A DNA stretch of 64,000 nt from contig VYZB01000279.1 in assembly GCA_013397455.1 (NCBI GenBank), positions 1,047,260 to 1,111,259 of the forward strand. The letters are read 5' to 3'. Source of the DNA: Crotophaga sulcirostris. Its lineage: Eukaryota > Chordata > Aves > Cuculiformes > Crotophagidae. How positions within the stretch are numbered: the first letter of the stretch is position 1; each line of letters begins with the position of its first letter. Position numbers and translations under genes: made by a program. Positions 1 to 11,047 of the stretch are shown here, piece after piece. A model generated the notes under the pieces. The model was not told the origin of the DNA, made no database searches, and saw only the letters and a program-made list of their open reading frames with translations.

Positions 1-1527
1 CATGGTCATAGCACTCAAAAGGATGGATTAAGCACAACATAAAATGCTGGAGGACTAGCACTGCAGAAGATTTAGTTGTACTATGTAGAAGAACAAGTTC
101 CTCCAAACTCTTTTCTTACTGTTTGAGAGCGCATCTGCAATACACATTTCATTAGGCATTTTCCTCCCAGCTTGCAGTCATGACAGCATTTAAATACTGA
201 AGATAATTTTTGCCACACTGCGATTAAGAGGCAATTGAGATCTGTAAATTAATGCACTCCCAAAATTATAAACAAGGGGATTTTTTGATTGGAAGAAAAT
301 TTTAAAAGGCTTCTCTGAAAAAATTAATCCCCACAGCACAAAAGCAGTTGTTAGATTAAAACACCCAACCATTCTAACATCTACACAAAAGGATTCTGAT
401 GGGTAACAGAATAGGATAATATATTTGGAATAGTTCAGTTTTTGAGTTTATGCCATTCAGAAGAGGCCACTCTGTACAAAAGGACTCAATGTCTGATCAG
501 CAGCTGACTAAAACATTACAGGAGGTATTTCAGAGTGCAGTGGACATTAACATGAGACTCAGACCATACTCAGTCCTTTCTACTCAAGGACAGTTTTATA
601 AACTTAACATCAACTAGTTAGTAGTATTGTTCCTTTTTCTCCTGCTCACCCATAAACACCCGACAACAGAAGTGTTTTACATACCTTTACCCCAGCCAGA
701 ATTATATTTTTAGCTGAAAAAGAAAACAGAAAGAGAGAGGGGCTGTTGCAGATTTCTTGCAAGTCTTTAATTGAATAGTTATGTGGGTGGACAATAACAG
801 TATGTCATTAGTAAGAACTTGACAACTTAAGGGTTTGTTCTCTTTTGCATTCAACTCAAGCGTTCCACAGGACCACTGAAAGCAGAATAACATGAGTAAG
901 GTTAAGAAGTCTCTCTACGTTTGTCAGCTGTTCATCCCACAAGTGTGATTACAGACACACTAACAACGAACTGCAAAACACTATGACTCTGCTCTGGTAT
1001 CTGGAGCAGGGTAGCATTAAAGGCAACTGAAAGGGTATTATCCCAGGTCAGAACCAGCCAAGATGAGTCTTGCTTGTAAAAAGTAAGGGAAATTGTTAAG
1101 GAGATTCTTGCACCAGAGCAGTTGAGCATTTTCCACCAAATTGCATGTGTTCTCCTGCCTCCCTCCTCCCATCTCCCCACTTTCTACATTGGGATAATTT
1201 GGGCTATAGCTGTTCCTGTATTACATTCAATGATACTGATGCTTAAAGGAATAACTTTGATTAACCATCCTCAGCCTTCACCCAAGACTCAAGATTCTGG
1301 GCAAAGCAATCTGGCCCATGGAAGCACATTTTAAATTAAAATTCAAGAAAGTGTTGTACTAAAAAACTTAACAGAGAAAAGTCCAGGATCTTTCCTGCAT
1401 CTGCTGTTACTCATATGCATCATGCACATACAAAGTCACTCAGATACTTCAGACATGCTTACTATATCTAAAATAAGCTTTACAAGTTTTGTCTTGTGCC
1501 TGCTTAAATAAATATTACCCAACTTAC
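1..1527 (-). other. UBA6: UBA6 intron (left part, runs off the window)
   Basis: Sequence 3' of the 1528 donor. No following UBA6 exon, RNA gene or repeat was recognised; the next exon lies beyond the left edge. Confidence 0.7.
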
Positions 1528-1622
1528 CGATCTCCACACCAAGACCACCTATACCACTCAGGAATACGTGGGACTGAGCCATCTTCTGCATTGCCGTGTC
1601 TCCAAGAACATACCTCTGGCGA
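1528..1622 (-). CDS. UBA6: UBA6 coding exon (second coding exon)
   Basis: On the minus strand a tgctgtag acceptor precedes TCGCCAGAGG, and the exon ends GAGATCG before a gtaag donor. The 95 nt begin two bases into a Ser codon completed from the previous exon (AG+T) and end one base into the next codon. The peptide reads SRQRYVLGDTAMQKMAQSHV, then FLSGIGGLGVEI. The GxGGLG segment is the glycine loop of the E1 Rossmann fold. Confidence 0.95.
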
Positions 1623-3090
1623 CTACAGCAAAGATAAATTCAGATCAAAACAAGGTATAAATAAACTCAAGAGCACATAAAAGCACGCCAAGAATTCCCA
1701 GTAGTTTCCAAAAAAGCTGAAATGTTTTCTGCTATCATCCCAATCATTTTCTCATCTTCAACACCAAGTTCTGCAAATGAGCGTGTGTCACTAGTGACAC
1801 ATGCACAGTTCTATTTACCAACACTCCACTCAACAAGCAACGGAAGACATAAAATGCGTGTATTCAAACTCTACATAGCTTTAGGAAATAAAAGCATATC
1901 AAATGTAATATTTGCGCACACAATCCAAATTGTGACATGCATTTAGTACAGACCTTTTCAGTGCTAGTTTTTAGAGAAGAGAAATAATTTTTACTTTTAA
2001 ATCAATGTAAAACCTATTCAGGATAGTATGCTTTTGGAAATAAATATTGGAGACACAAGCAAGCTAAAGAATTCATTTGTCACCACAACTCTTCAAACAG
2101 AGAGCGCAGCAGCCTTTGTAGTCAGATCCTGAGCTCTGAAAGACTCTTAGTTTCCAAATCTTCAATTAAACATAAACCTTTCTAAATATCATATTTCCAC
2201 CAAGGAAAATTATGACCTTTGTAAGACCAATGTCAAAAATTAAAACGACACATACAACACAGGAAGCACTGCCATTTGTTTCAGCACAGGCTCTCTGAAA
2301 TAGTGTCATGCCAAGTGATCTCAAGCCAGATAACAAATTAAAACAAAAATAATAATAAAAAAACAATAACAATGACAATAACAACAACAATAACAACAAT
2401 GATGAAAAAATCTACAAAAAAACCTAAACCTCAACACTTCCAAGTCTGGAGGATAACAGAGATACTCATGACATTAGTGAAAACTGAGAACTATGGCAAA
2501 GACTGAGGAATAAATGAAATTCTGAAGAAGATATATTACACAGTGATGAAAAGATGAAAATAAGGTAATGAAAGAAGATGAGAAACAAGAGAGCAATATC
2601 TGCCTTGTCAAAGGGGGAACAATTTAAAGGCAGAAAGAAAATCCATATTACATATTGAAATATTATTCCTGTTTTCCAAAAAGCACACATTGTTACTGCT
2701 GCAACTTTGTACAACTCCACAGTATTCATCTATGCTTTTTACTGGTCAAATACTAATAAAGGTCAGGAAACATCTGTTACGAGACCAATAAAGGAGCATT
2801 TTTACAGAAAGATGGATTGTATCTTCAATTCAACCAGTTCTGTCCACTAACTGCGCAAGAAAGTTAATTTCACTTGCTGAACACTTTGAGGGTTTTTGCC
2901 TTAACAAAAGGAGGGACACAGCAGCACAAGTACACACACCTTTACCTAACCAGCAGTACACAGTGTTTCCAAGCTTTGTCTTTCACATTACTGTATGTTT
3001 AGCATCGCGGAAAACTCAAGAGGAACCCTTAAAAATCAGATATTCTTACCTATACAAAGCATCGTCAATTTCCATAGAGTCTGCTGCCAT
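1528..3090 (-). CDS. UBA6: UBA6, ubiquitin-like modifier activating enzyme 6, 5' coding part
   Basis: UBA6 is an E1 that adenylates ubiquitin and FAT10 and passes them by thioester to E2 partners such as UBE2Z. Only the N-terminal start of the first adenylation (Rossmann-like) half is here. Two spliced exons (3050-3090 coding part, 1528-1622) give MAADSMEIDDALY, then SRQRYVLGDTAMQKM, then AQSHVFLSG and the glycine-rich IGGLGVEI. This matches the vertebrate UBA6 N-terminus in sequence and in exon phase. The ATG at 3088-3090 is chosen because the only ATG seen in the leader exon opens a short closed frame. The remaining exons lie left of position 1 and none was recognised in 1-1527. The CpG-island promoter around 5.2-6.0 kb fits a housekeeping gene. 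Identity is clear from the peptide; the exact start is inferred. Confidence 0.93.
1623..3049 (-). other. UBA6: UBA6 intron between the two coding exons
   Basis: AT-rich, bounded by gtaag and ctgtag on the minus strand. It contains an AAT/AAC-type microsatellite near 2.34-2.40 kb. No other feature was seen. Confidence 0.8.
2338..2404. repeat. A-rich AAT/AAC microsatellite
   Basis: An imperfect trinucleotide run of aataat, then aacaat and aacaac units, within the UBA6 intron. Confidence 0.85.
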
Positions 3091-3112
3091 GATGTAATGT
3101 GATTTGTTTACA
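3050..3112 (-). CDS. UBA6: UBA6 exon with probable start codon
   Basis: A ttttag acceptor on the minus strand precedes 22 nt of leader, then ATG at 3090-3088. The exon ends TTGTATAG before gtaag. The coding part gives MAADSMEIDDALY plus AG of a split Ser codon. The 22 leader bases are open in the same frame and read VNKSHYI after the split codon. That resembles the human protein just before its own internal Met, so this stretch was coding in ancestors or still is. Confidence 0.92.
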
Positions 3113-5362
3113 CTAAAAGGGTTACAAAAAGAAACAATATGATTACATTGGATGCAATTTCACAGTTGACTCCTCACCCTCTCCGTCCCACCTAATCCTT
3201 CAAAAGAAGACTGAAAAGCACAAAAAGTGGTGTTACATAGGTATCACTTTGAATGCCAAGAAGCCTATAGAACGCCGCAGCAGCTAGGCAATTAAAACAC
3301 ACAGAGGGGCAATTAAAACACACAGAGGCCAGAAGATGAGAACCCCAAAACCTTCAATACATGATTTCAAAATACAGACAGACATATTAATTTCCCCACT
3401 GACAAGATGTAACACTTCTTGTATTTGCCACAGTTAGATTTACTAAAAGTACAATTTCATTTTATATAAACAGCTCCAAGCTGTTTAACTTGCACCTATG
3501 TGACTGGTACTTTTTTATGAAGAGAAGACAGGAGATCCCTGAATGACTAGGAATAGTTATTTACATGGCATTATTTCTATGTTAATTGAAAATCCTTGGG
3601 AAACAAATTATTGTTTTAGCTAACCCAAAGATCTGAATTAATGTAACATATAACTAACACATCAAGTTAAACAGTTCAATAGGATTTTAAGAAAAAACAT
3701 AATTTGTGCTATTAAGGCCTTCAGTCATTAGCAAAGACTTTTTCATTGTTAAGTTACCTTAGCGACAACTAAGCACTAGGGTTAGGAACAAACTGCCACT
3801 GGGCAGCCTCTTTCTTAGTTATGGAGGCTGGGAATAGGTGCTTCCTGTACCTGGCAGGTGACTGCCACCAAAAACAGGATGAGCAAAATAAACCCCATGT
3901 CTGACCCACAACATCAGTCCCATCACTATTAGGAAGGTACACATCCGCACTCCCTACCAACTGCCTTGGAAACCAGCCATGGCTGACAACTCTTTCTCCT
4001 AAGAGATTGAAAAGCAAAGGCTCAGACACACTATGGCATTTTTTTCTCTGAGAGTGCAGATATACCTTAAAATAGCTTTCAAGGCAATCCTGCCCAAAGG
4101 TTAACTCCTATTTATTGTCCAGGTGGTTTTAGCAAGCATTTTAAAATTTCTGAGGCGCATCACCTGCAATCTGTCTTAACTTGGAGACTATAACATTCTG
4201 ACCTGAAATTTGTCCTTTTGATTTTTTCGGCTGAATTAAAAAAGGCTGAAGTAGTGCAGCAAGGGACAGAGTTACGCTGAAAGAAGGCCACAAATCTCAT
4301 CAGTTAAGCTCTTCCACAGTGTGGACACTAACTCCTACATGTAAGCTTGCACACAAGACAGTCAGCACGGGGGACTTCCAACAAAATCTACACCACCAGT
4401 CACTTCACTGCAGGTCCTGTGCCCTTATGCAACAAGGGCTGAAGTCAAGCAATGCCAGTACCAGCAGATCAACCTAGGACCCCGACCTCAAGCCAGAAAG
4501 CAACACATCTCACCTGACAGTCACGCACGTCAGGCCCTGGTTAGGCAAAAGCCTCCATTTCAGCCACTGCCTGTGACCCAAGACTGGAAGTTTCCCTCTA
4601 AGCAAGCCCGTGCCACCTCATAACAACACAGAGCAAGCATCCGCAAGCTGTTCTGCTCCTCCATGATCACCCTCCACAAACAGCACAGGCACTGTGGGAC
4701 TGGCCAACACAAACAGATTGTGGTACTAAGATGGGGAAGAAGATCCGCCCTGGGATAAAAACACCCAGCTTCCTCTGCTGTGGTTCCTGACAGCTATCCC
4801 AATCACTGCATCCTCCCTTTTGTAAACAGGGATGTGTGATCGACAAAAGAACCTTCTCCCCCCATATCACACAGACCCATTTGACAGCAGCTCTTCCAAT
4901 ATGTTTATCAATTCCCAGTTCTCCTCCTGCATTCCCCGCTACAGCACTGAGCTGCCTGTATCAGGTATAGCAAAACACCTCCTTCCAAAAGTAGTATTGT
5001 TGTTAAGTGGCTCTAGGTCAAAGTTTTGCTACTGCATTTCTCCATCCAAGTTGCATTTCTCATTTTAGTTCAACCTGTACTGAATCCGTGTCAAAAAAAG
5101 GCACAGAATGGGGTGGGGAAACAGACATTCTAACATTACACCCAGGTTTTCACCAGACGCTCAACATCTCTGCGCTGGTCTGTTTCCTTTTAAAAGCCAG
5201 TGCTATCAGTTTTAATTCCAGGCTTCTATTTAACTATGTGAGTAACGCCCGCCGTTTTTTAAGGCCTCGGCTGCTGCTGGGACATAACCCAGGGCCAACC
5301 CGGGAAGCTACGCGTAGCTAAGATGCTCCGAGGCGGCGGGCCGGCTCCTCAGCGTTTCTTAC
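3113..5362 (-). other. UBA6: UBA6 intron 1
   Basis: Bounded by the leader-exon donor and the ttttag acceptor. Apart from a 21-base tandem duplication near 3.3 kb, nothing recognisable was found. Confidence 0.7.
3287..3328. repeat. 21-bp perfect tandem duplication
   Basis: Two identical adjacent copies (3287-3307, 3308-3328), each starting GGCAATTAAAACACA and ending CAGAGG. The absence of mismatches suggests a recent slippage or duplication event. Confidence 0.95.
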
Positions 5363-5670
5363 CTCCAGGCCAGAGCAGGCTGAAGCAGCACTCCCCCCTC
5401 GCCGTTCAGCAGGCAGGGGCGGCGGGGAGGCCTGGATTCATGGCCCCCTGCCCCGGCGCTCCCGAGGCGGATCCCAGCCGGCGCAGGCTCCCTGGGAGAG
5501 ACACAGAGAGGACGCTCAGCCCCTGCGCCAGCTCCCGGCGGGGAAACGGCACCGCGGGAACCGAGACGGAGCACACCGGCGTCCAACCCCCCCGCCCCGG
5601 CTCCCAGCACAGCCACACCGGCTGCAGCCGCCCTCCCCCCCGCCCCGAGGCGGTGGGCGCCCCGCCTGCC
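5363..5670 (-). other. UBA6: UBA6 leader exon 1 (upstream end uncertain)
   Basis: On the minus strand GGCCTGGAG is followed by gtaagaa, a strong donor whose last exon base is 5363. The exon lies in GC-rich DNA and must join the next exon at 3112. Its transcription start is not visible and may lie within the sequence or in the adjacent gap; the upper coordinate given is only the gap edge. One ATG near the donor (5441) opens an 11-residue frame that closes at once. A second ATG in that frame lies at 5618. The frame that would continue into the UBA6 protein is open through this exon but has no ATG on this side of the gap. Confidence 0.6.
5406..5441 (-). promoter_or_regulatory. Short upstream ORF in the UBA6 leader exon
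   Basis: ATG at 5441-5439 is followed by ten sense codons (MNPGLPAAPAC) and TGA at 5408-5406, all inside the leader exon before the donor at 5363. If the transcription start lies upstream of 5441, this would be a uORF and could lower UBA6 translation. Whether it is in the mRNA depends on the unseen start site. Confidence 0.4.
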
Positions 5671-5915
5671 NNNNNNNNNNNNNNNNNNNNNNNNNNNNNN
5701 NNNNNNNNNNNNNNNNNNNNNNNNNNNNNNNNNNNNNNNNNNNNNNNNNNNNNNNNNNNNNNNNNNNNNNNNNNNNNNNNNNNNNNNNNNNNNNNNNNNN
5801 NNNNNNNNNNNNNNNNNNNNNNNNNNNNNNNNNNNNNNNNNNNNNNNNNNNNNNNNNNNNNNNNNNNNNNNNNNNNNNNNNNNNNNNNNNNNNNNNNNNN
5901 NNNNNNNNNNNNNNN
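5671..5915. other. Assembly gap (245 N)
   Basis: All bases are N. The gap lies in the most GC-rich part of the island, which is often lost in sequencing. The UBA6 transcription start may be hidden here. Any reading frame drawn across it is meaningless. Confidence 1.
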
Positions 5916-6099
5916 GGCGGCCCTTTGGCGGGTGCTGGTGAGAAAAAAAAAAAGCCCGCAGCGCTCTGCCTCGAAGTTGACACAGTGTGTTGTTAAAAAA
6001 AAAAAAAAAAAGCCCCGTTAGGTTCAACCGTTCCCAGTTAGATGATCAAGAGCACTTCTGAGCCCTGTCCTGAGCTAAACACTCTGGCATCCCCAGCGT

Positions 6100-6575
6100 G
6101 AGGAGGATATGGAACTGCTGGAGCGGGCCCAGAGGAGGCTGCGAAGATGCTCAGAGGGCTGGAGCCCCTCTGCCATGGGGACAGGCTGAGAGAGCTGGGG
6201 TGTCCAGCCTGGAGAAGAGAAGGCTCTGGGGGGGACCTCATAGCGGCCTCCCAGTGCCTGAAGGGGCTGCAGGAAAGCTGGGGAGGGGCTGTTTACAAGG
6301 GCAAGGAGTGATAGGATGAGGGGGAACAGCTTTAAACTGGAAGGAGAGGAAGACTTAGATTGGACATTAGGAAGAAATTCTTCACGCTGAAGGTGGTGAG
6401 GCCCTGGCACAGGGTGCCCAGGGAAGCTGTGGGTGCCCCCTCCCTGGAGGTGTCCAAGGCCAGGTTGGATGTGGCCTAGAGCAGCCTTGGCTGGTGGGAG
6501 GGGTCCCTGCTCATGGCAAGGGGGTTGGAACTGGATATCTTGAAGGTCCCTTCCAACCCAAACCATTTTATGATA
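6100..6575 (+). mobile_element. CR1 LINE fragment, 3' end, sense
   Basis: This is a truncated chicken-repeat-1 retrotransposon, the main avian LINE. Landmark strings are present in order: GGCCCAGAGGAGGCTGCGAAG, then AGCCTGGAGAAGAGAAGGCT, then TTAGGAAGAAATTCTTCAC, then CCCTGGAGGTGTCCAAGGCC, and the terminal AAGGTCCCTTCCAACCCAAA. The copy has lost the ORFs and keeps only the 3' part, as most CR1 copies do. It sits directly beside the UBA6 CpG island. Confidence 0.95.
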
Positions 6576-9500
6576 TTGCACAGGGGAGTGCCAGCAAGAT
6601 GCCACCTGCCTCAAAAATAGGCAAAATTTCATTAAAAGGCTAGGGAGTGAAGCTGCAAAATGCTAGGTAGCATCTAAGGCTATAGAGGAGCAGAGATTTG
6701 GGAAAAAAGTGGTCAAAAACCAACATACACCCCATGCCAATGTGGTATACAGTCTTGTGGAAACCTTTTCCTTTTTATTGGAGGCAGGAGAAAGCAATTT
6801 GCGGCAACGATCACCATCAACTCTACATTATGTCCTATAAATACTTTCTCTCCTGTTTCCTGAACTCTTGATTAAGATCCCAGCACTTCCATCAGGCATT
6901 TTCATCTCCCTTTAACTTAAACCCTGCCTTCCATTTTGTTATCCCATTCATTGAGTTGGTGAGATAAGTTTAAATCTTTCTTGATACTATGAGCACATCT
7001 TAGGTAGAATGGGAGGGATTCATGCTACTGCATAAGCAATGACTGGAAGATGTCATTGCATACAGTGTGTAAAGAATAGTCTCTTATATTTTAAAATAGT
7101 TGTAACTGGAAAAAAACCAACAACGAACTGATTATCAGCATTCTACAGTACAGAAGAAAGAAAAAAATTCTTGATTGGGTTTGGGGCAACTTCTAGGGGC
7201 AAGACAACCCAAGTTTTGTCCTCTTCATGAGCATCCAATGCATTATTTTAGCATTTCTCTCTCTCTAGCCAACAGAGTTCTGGCAACCGTCCATGTCTTC
7301 CTCAAAATTTACACCTCAGTCCAACAATACACGCAGCTTTTGTACTGCATTAGTAACAAAGACTGGACAACACTGTTCTCGTTCAAACATGGGCTATGCT
7401 TTGGCAGGATTAGGGTGAAAAGTACTTGTCTCCTACACAGCTTTTTTTGACACACAGAAATAATCAGAGAAAACGTGGGCAAATTCCAAAGCACCACTAG
7501 AGGCCACTAGCAGTCTGAAATGCTGGACTGAAAGACGAGATAAGGGGAGCAAGAAGTTCAGTTCTTCATCCTGAAAAATGCAATCCTTACCAGTAAAGAA
7601 ATTGATATTTACAGCTGATATTCACTTTGCAGTTTTTCCACATAAAAATCAGAAAATACAAGAACAAAATTCTCTCAATTATTTCACTAAAGTAATTTCA
7701 AAGAGCAGTGCACATACCCAATGAACAGAATTAACAGGAGTCATGTCTGTAAAAGATTGGGAAAAAGCGAAGGAAACTTTAAAGACAACAAAAAATGTCA
7801 CTTTTGGTTTTGCCACTTTTATATGCTAATTTTTAGTTCTGTTAGTATTTTTACATTTAATTTCGTGGCTTCTTTCCTTAAAAATGGACAGAGTTTGATT
7901 TTTTTTAAAAAGGTTCTACAGCTAACAATTCTTGTTTTTAAGATCTTACCAATTAAATGTTTGGAGAGAAAAATAAATATCTACTGCCTATCACCTTTCT
8001 GCCCTGGTCATTGCATTTTTTAAGATACCAGTCACTTTGATATAAAGTCATGTCATATAAAACAGATTTTGCCTAGTTACAGTGAACACTGACAAGCCTT
8101 TTGCCTAAATGGAGAGACATCAACATCCAGTTTATTCTCGCTTAACAATTTAGCTGTAATTAAGTAAATACTAGTCAACAGTGAGACCATAAACATGGGC
8201 ATTCTAAGACAAATTACCAAATAAAAATGGACAGATTCTGTTTACCCCAGAAGTCAGAGAAACTGGTTCCCAAATGCATCAGTTAGTATTATCAGGAGCT
8301 CTCTAGCTTGATGGTAACAAATAAAAAAAATACAGGTTTTTCTCTTATTTTCTAAGACTGCAGAATTTGAAACATCTGGATCCTTTTGACTTTTATTTTG
8401 CCCTCATAGCCTTCTCTTTTAAAAATATATATAATCGTAAAATCTTAGTAAATTCAGTTAAATAAATTAATTTTAAAGGAAATCCCAACTCCATATTTGT
8501 ACTATGTCAATGTCAGTTGTAGCTTTTGAGATTGGCAAAAAGATACAAAGCAAGGCTGTCAGTTCATTGAAGTTTACTGAAGCTCTGTCTCTGTCAGTTT
8601 GCTTGCTGAAGTAGTAAGTGGCACGTGGCTGTGGTCAGGAGAACATCATCACCTCTGGACTTAAGCCTGTTCATGCCAAAAACCTCTGTAAATTCAGTTT
8701 ATGTGCACTGCTGTAGACTCATTTTGCATGCAGGTATTGTATACATCTTTAGAGACAGTATTTTCAAAAGGAGCTGAAGTTGATATAGCTGTAAATCTCC
8801 TTTCCATCTGATGGGAAAATTCCAGCCACTTGCACTTTTTTTAGTCTTTTTATTTCCTGATTTCTAGGCATGATTTCACATTCTTAATGGGGACTCCAAA
8901 GTAGGGATTTGGGAGGGATGCACTTGTTTTTCTGATTTATTTAGTTAATAAGCAAATTAGCAGGCAAATCTCTATGTAGTTTTCTCCCTAAAAATGTGTT
9001 ATTTGAAAGTAGTAAGGCCAACACAATTAGTTTAGTGCACAAGCCAGTGCAGAAATGACCATAAATCAATACCAACATCCTTCACTGCGTTTCCAAATAT
9101 CCTGCCATCAGCCATCAGCTCTTGCAGGAATGAGGTGCTGACTGGCCACGTTTTGTCTCCTTCTTGTGGCTCACCATGTGGTGTAGGAATGCTTTGCTGG
9201 CATGTGTATAAGGACTCCAGCTTCCCAGTAGACTGGGCCAAAGGATATTTTCACTTAAGGCTGCTCTGGCAAGTGACACCTTCCTAGAAATCATGTTAAC
9301 AGTGTTGTTAAAGCCCCGATCCAGGTAAACAAGGGCACCGATTTCCTAAGCTGATTCCGCACTGACATATGCATGAATGCATTTCCAAAAGCAAGAACCA
9401 GCTTTTCTATGTACGTGCATCTCTAATGCAGGCTGTGAGTTGCCAGATAAATATTCATTGGGTTAAATAATAACTTTTGGCTCCAGCTCTTCTGATTTGT

Positions 9501-10501
9501 TAACAGAAACAGCAGATATGGAACTGGAGTTTCTACAGGCTTTGCTTACATAAGGAACCCTGGTGACAGATTGATGTCATTCAACCAGACCTCCTCACAT
9601 GATTAGGCCTTGTGCCATAAGCCTCTTATTTCTTCCCTACTTGTGCTCCAGGCTGAAAATTAGCATGGGGCAAGCCTCAAACAACCCCATTTGAATAACC
9701 AGAAGTTTGGAAGACATTTCTTGATACTTTAAATCTGCCTGGGAAATTTTAGGAAAATTGGTACATCAGCTAAATAGACCACCCTACAGCCGATTTCCAG
9801 GAATTATATGGAGTTACAAGGACAAGTTTTTCCAAGGCCAGAAGAAAGGTGGTAGATTCTTCAATGAAGCTTCGGATCTATTCACAAATTTGCATAGTGC
9901 TACCTTAACTGGTTGAATTTGAGTACTTTAGAAAAGCAGATGTCCCACCTTGTCTTTGCTGAAACATCTGTAAAGCTCCAACTGGTTTTAAAGACAAACA
10001 ATTCCTAGGATGGGGAATGAATGGAGAGCTGCAGTTTTAGAATAGTCTTATATAGAAATAAGGAAGATGACTCTATTTTGCATCATATACAATTTTCAGC
10101 TTGGTTATTATTAAGCAAAAAAAAAGGACAAAAAAGGAGCAATTGTTTTTAAATACATTTAATGTTATGAAACATATTACCTTTATGTTATTTAAATCCT
10201 TGCTAAATCTTAACACTAACAATAATAAAAGGCTTTTAAAAATATTTTCTTTAGTCACACAATAATATCTTTGTTTTATTCTAGGGCAGAAAACAAATAG
10301 AATCTTCATAAATAAAACACTGACATGGAGTATAAGACAAACCCAGGCCAGACAGTTTGCTGAAAAATTGTGAAAAGCGCATCTGGCTGGCTCAGGACTC
10401 CCTGAGTAAAGTAGACATTCTCCCACACACCTCTTGGCTGTTTGGCCTCTCTTGAGAATATCTGAAATAAAGGCTGCCTTTCTCATTTTGAAGGTATTGT
10501 C
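6576..10501. other. Intergenic sequence between UBA6 and the mariner element
   Basis: AT-rich single-copy-looking DNA. No exon with convincing splice sites, RNA gene or repeat was recognised. GNRHR, which lies between UBA6 and TMPRSS11D in mammals, was not recognised here. Confidence 0.5.
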
Positions 10502-11047
10502 TACAAAGTCTGACACAAAAAAACCCTGGGATGGTGCCTGTAACTCTTTTTATTTCACAAATTATGAAAATTAACGATGATCACCTTCAAAATAGTTCTC
10601 TTCTGAGGTGACACACAGCTGCATACAACAATGCCAATGTTCAAAGCAATTCCACAGAGGTTGTTGAGGATCTCTGTTGGTTTTGCTTCCACATCTTCTA
10701 CCCACAAAAGAATGGGTTCCTTTGAGCACCGACTTGATCTTTGGGAAGAGGGAGCCAGGTCTGCTGAACAGGGTGAGGGCTCAAGTACAGTGACACTGCT
10801 ATTAGGTAAAAACTGCTTCACAGACAAAATGTTGTGGGCTGGCGCACACCAACATTTTCCAACCAAGGATAAGAAAATATCTGTATTTAAACACACATCC
10901 ACTCGTACCGAGTGAAGCGATCAAGTTGAGCCTTGTCTCACTGTGACAGGTTAGAACATGTTCTGTAACCATCTCTTTTTCTCTCCCCCCCACTCTTGGT
11001 TCTCGAGCTGTAGGGTTGGTCTCGGGTTTTTTGTGTCGGACCTTATA
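10502..11047 (-). mobile_element. Internally deleted mariner-type DNA transposon with both terminal repeats
   Basis: Left end TACAAAGTCTGACACAAAAA and right end (minus strand) TATAAGGTCCGACACAAAAA match as terminal inverted repeats, with flanking TA dinucleotides as expected for Tc1/mariner. Between them on the minus strand lies a decayed C-terminal transposase part: HNILSVKQFLPNSSVTVL, then SADLAP (from the family's PYSPDLAP), then VEDVEAKPTEILNNL. A tail equivalent to EENYFEGDH then follows in a shifted frame. A full mariner is about 1.2-1.3 kb, so roughly half is missing, including the N-terminal DNA-binding half. Frameshifts and lost residues make it inactive. The family is clear; the subfamily is not assigned. 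Confidence 0.85.

Larger units (their letters stand above)
5230..6030. promoter_or_regulatory. CpG island and promoter region of UBA6
   Basis: GC content rises sharply against the AT-rich flanks, with many CpG dinucleotides (for example CCCCCGCCCCGAGGCGG just left of the gap). It covers the UBA6 leader exon, as expected for a housekeeping promoter. GC-box-like GGGGCGG and CCCCGCC strings are present on both strands. An assembly gap removes the middle. Two A-runs (5942-5952 and about 5995-6011) mark the right edge. A divergent transcript is possible, but nothing in the sequence shows one. Confidence 0.75.

Noticed and set aside
5323..6027. Long open frames on both strands across the CpG island
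   Set aside because: About a third of their length is the N gap, translated as unknown residues, and the rest is GC-rich leader and promoter sequence. Not evidence of a protein.
10073..10516. 147-codon minus-strand frame next to the mariner element
   Set aside because: Phe, Leu and Ile rich in AT-rich DNA, no motif, and it overlaps the mariner terminal repeat. Likely chance.
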